From Lentimicrobium sp. (GTDB lineage: Bacteria > Bacteroidota > Bacteroidia > Bacteroidales > Lentimicrobiaceae): a stretch of 7,446 bases of DNA. Both the position numbers and the translations under genes were made by a program. Of the stretch, positions 5,683 to 7,446 are shown piece by piece. The notes beneath the pieces were generated by a model. It searched no databases and had not been told where the DNA came from. It saw only the letters and a program-made list of their open reading frames with translations. The stretch covers positions 1-7,446 of the forward strand of contig JAAXUD010000124.1 of assembly GCA_013336205.1 (NCBI GenBank), given 5' to 3'. Position 1 is the stretch's first letter. Each line of letters starts with the position of its first letter.

Positions 5683-5887
5683 CAAAATATTCCGCATTGA
5701 TTCTAATAAGTTTGTAAACTCAACATTTTCAACTTTGGGACAAAGCTCAGATTTGGTCATAGAACAGGCCTTACCCCGGTTTCGGCCGGGACTCTCTCAG
5801 GAGGGCATTGGAAGTTCGAAGTCCCTGGCAGTCTCATTTATGTAGTTTTGGGGTTTACCAAAACTCCGGATCAATGCGGTTTTTTTT
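5683..5887 (+). ncRNA. ssrS: 6S RNA-like regulatory RNA (ssrS)
   Basis: The ends of this roughly 205-nt stretch pair over a long interrupted stem. Positions 5692-5703 pair with 5868-5879 (12 pairs, one G-U, including a perfect CCGCATTGA/TCAATGCGG), then 5709-5721 pair with 5851-5865 around a two-base bulge. The middle is largely unpaired, apart from a local CTTTG/CAAAG hairpin (5733-5745). It leads to a strong apical stem, GCC-GGGACT (5785-5793) with AGTCCC-T-GGC (5820-5829). A run of eight T closes the unit. A long closing stem, an open central bubble and an apical stem in about 200 nt are the hallmarks of 6S RNA, which mimics an open promoter and binds the housekeeping RNA polymerase. Its position right after zapA supports this. 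I cannot run a covariance model, and Bacteroidota 6S sequences diverge strongly. Confidence 0.7.
5844..5887 (+). terminator. Terminator of the 6S-like RNA, with an alternative local hairpin
   Basis: A perfect 8-bp hairpin AGTTTTGG/CCAAAACT (5844-5851 with 5858-5865, six-base loop) is followed by CCG-N7-CGG and eight T (5880-5887). The same bases can instead pair with 5709-5721 in the closing stem. In either fold a stem abuts the T-tract: the CGG at 5877-5879 pairs locally or with 5692-5694. Confidence 0.7.
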
Positions 5888-5934
5888 GTCCTCTTCTTCC
5901 TCCATTCACCATATCTCAAACTAATTTATTCACA

Positions 5935-7446
5935 ATGGAGACAATCTTAATACTAATTGCAGCCCTGTCAGGCCTTGTAGCCGGAGGGTTGGTAACCAGC
6001 ACACTACTCAGAAAAGCTGTCGAAAAAAAGAGTGAAAATGTATTGAAAGACGCCGAAGAAAAAGGCGAAATGATCAAAAGGGATAAAATCCTACAGGCCA
6101 AAGAGAAGTTTCTTCAACTGAAAGCCGATCATGAAAATCAACTACAGGAAAAAAACAAGGAATTATTAAAAAACGAAAACAGGATTAAACAAAAAGAAGC
6201 AGTAATCTCCCAAAAAATCGAAGAATTACAAAGGAAACAGAAAGAAACTTCGACAATAAAAGACAACCTTACCGCTCAGCTTGAAATACTTAACAAAAAG
6301 CAGGCAGAAATTGATAAAGCCACCAAACAGCAGGTAGAGCAACTCGAAACCATTTCGGGCATGTCGGCCAATGAAGCCAAATCCTTGTTGATTGAAACCC
6401 TGAAAGATGAAGCCAAGTCCGAAGCTATGATCCATGTGAAGGACATAGTGGAAGAAGCCAAGTTAACAGCCAACAACGAAGCCAAGAAAATCGTTATTGA
6501 AACCATTCAGCGCACTGCAGCTGAACATGCCATTGAAAACAGCGTTTCTGTTTTCAACATTGAAAGTGAAGAAATCAAAGGCCGCATTATAGGTCGTGAA
6601 GGCCGCAATATCCGCACCCTGGAAGCACTTACCGGTGTTGAAATTATCATCGACGACTCACCTGAAGCCATTATTCTTTCAGGCTTCGATCCCGTAAGAC
6701 GCGAAATCGCCCGCCTGTCGCTCCACAAACTGGTTACCGATGGCCGTATTCACCCGGCCCGCATTGAAGAGGTGGTTGCCAAGGTGAAAAAACAAATTGA
6801 ACAGGAGATCATCGAGACCGGCAAGCGAACCACCATCGACCTTGGTATTCACGGATTACATCCGGAACTGATCAGGATGATCGGTAAAATGAAATACCGC
6901 TCTTCCTATGGCCAGAACCTTCTGCAGCATTCGAAAGAAGTTGCTAACCTCTGCGCCACTATGGCTGCCGAACTTGGCCTGAGCCCCAAAAAAGCAAAAC
7001 GTGCCGGATTACTTCACGATATTGGCAAGGTGCCCGACAACGAACCTGAATTGCCACACGCAATCCTGGGTATGAAAATTGCCGAACGCTACAAAGAGCC
7101 TGCTGACATCTGCAACGCAATTGGCGCGCATCACGATGAGGTTGAAATGGAAAGCCTTATCGCCCCGATTGTGCAGGTTTGTGACGCCATTTCAGGTGCA
7201 AGACCCGGTGCCCGCCGCGAAGTGGTGGAAGCCTATATTCAGCGCCTTAACCACCTTGAAGAACTGGCCCTCTCCTACCCCGGCGTTGTAAAAACCTACG
7301 CCATTCAGGCAGGCCGCGAACTAAGGGTTATTGTTGGTGCCGACAAGGTTTCTGACGATGATGCCAACAAAATCTCATACGATCTTTCTAAAAAGATTCA
7401 GGATGAAATGACTTATCCCGGACAGATTAAGATTACAGTTATCAGG
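5935..7446 (+). CDS. rny: Ribonuclease Y, 3' end cut by window edge
   Basis: 504 codons are visible; RNase Y is about 510-520 residues, so only about ten are missing. It is the membrane-bound endoribonuclease that initiates mRNA decay. Domains in order: N-terminal membrane anchor (about 4-22); a long, charged K/E/Q-rich coiled coil (about 26-190); a KH RNA-binding domain with the G216[11 protein letters not shown] loop; and an HD phosphohydrolase domain with H332, H361-D362 (in L-L-H-D-I-G-K), H399-H400 and D417 as metal ligands. All catalytic residues are present. The ATG at 5935 puts the membrane anchor at the very start, as the family requires; no clear Shine-Dalgarno precedes it. The gene lies 47 bp beyond the T-tract of the 6S-like RNA, in a pyrimidine-rich leader without a convincing promoter. 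Confidence 0.97.
   Translation, partial: METILILIAALSGLVAGGLVTSTLLRKAVEKKSENVLKDAEEKGEMIKRDKILQAKEKFLQLKADHENQLQEKNKELLKNENRIKQKEAVISQKIEELQRKQKETSTIKDNLTAQLEILNKKQAEIDKATKQQVEQLETISGMSANEAKSLLIETLKDEAKSEAMIHVKDIVEEAKLTANNEAKKIVIETIQRTAAEHAIENSVSVFNIESEEIKGRIIGREGRNIRTLEALTGVEIIIDDSPEAIILSGFDPVRREIARLSLHKLVTDGRIHPARIEEVVAKVKKQIEQEIIETGKRTTIDLGIHGLHPELIRMIGKMKYRSSYGQNLLQHSKEVANLCATMAAELGLSPKKAKRAGLLHDIGKVPDNEPELPHAILGMKIAERYKEPADICNAIGAHHDEVEMESLIAPIVQVCDAISGARPGARREVVEAYIQRLNHLEELALSYPGVVKTYAIQAGRELRVIVGADKVSDDDANKISYDLSKKIQDEMTYPGQIKITVIR

Noticed and set aside
5707..5714. TAAGTTTG, a full match to the -7 box, as promoter of the 6S-like RNA
   Set aside because: There is no TTTG-like box 19 bases upstream, and a start after it would remove the 5' arms of the closing stem that pair so well with the 3' end.
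5497..5760. 87-codon minus-strand frame across the end of zapA and the start of the RNA
   Set aside because: It is antisense to zapA and to the paired 5' arm of the 6S-like RNA, with no start signal or recognisable protein.
5808..5829. tRNA-like T-arm (GTTCGAA flanked by G- and C-rich bases)
   Set aside because: The flanking stem does not form five pairs, and no acceptor, D or anticodon arms are present; the bases fit the apical stem of the 6S-like RNA better.
6226..6728. Several minus-strand frames and one later plus-strand frame (7079-7291) inside rny
   Set aside because: rny is unambiguous in frame; these are composition shadows.

Overview
The window looks like a chromosomal segment of a Bacteroidota bacterium, probably an environmental member of the Bacteroidales/Marinilabiliales type, although the exact lineage cannot be fixed from sequence alone. 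Three things point there. Two promoters fit the phylum-specific TTTG-N19-TAnnTTTG pattern. A DUF2851 protein is present, a family I know mainly from this phylum. The run coiled-coil gene - zapA - 6S-like RNA - rny has the appearance of a Bacteroidota core locus.

Left half, minus strand. A membrane-anchored protein with three helix-hairpin-helix repeats runs off the left edge (1-896, last few codons missing). Upstream of it lies about 600 bp of AT-rich DNA without a gene (897-1498). This gap holds a 137-bp element with perfect 10-bp inverted ends and an exact 6-bp flanking direct repeat, which looks like a miniature transposable element. Next comes a two-gene transporter unit read leftward: a 610-aa LeuT-type sodium symporter (1645-3477), then a 47-aa single-span MetS-like small subunit (1499-1642) that starts two bases after the transporter stop. 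Further right, still on the minus strand, is a DUF2851 protein (3629-4909, GTG start proposed), whose stop codon sits inside its own intrinsic terminator.

Right half, plus strand. A divergent region (4910-5055) carries two tandem promoter matches. They lead into a 95-aa coiled-coil protein of unknown function (5056-5343) and zapA (5363-5653), the FtsZ-ring-associated protein. The zapA-rny gap (5654-5934) is not empty. Its two ends, nearly 190 nt apart, pair in a long interrupted closing stem, with an open centre, a strong apical stem and a terminal U-tract. I read this as a 6S RNA (ssrS), by architecture and by its place after zapA, as in Proteobacteria. Ribonuclease Y (rny, 5935 to the right edge) follows and is nearly complete.

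Functionally, the right half groups cell division (ZapA and a coiled-coil partner candidate), a global RNA regulator of RNA polymerase (6S) and the membrane-anchored endoribonuclease that starts mRNA decay. The left half is amino-acid transport plus proteins of unknown role. The most noteworthy items are the 6S-like RNA with its two mutually exclusive 3' folds, the miniature element, and the roughly 110-residue periplasmic insertion in the transporter.
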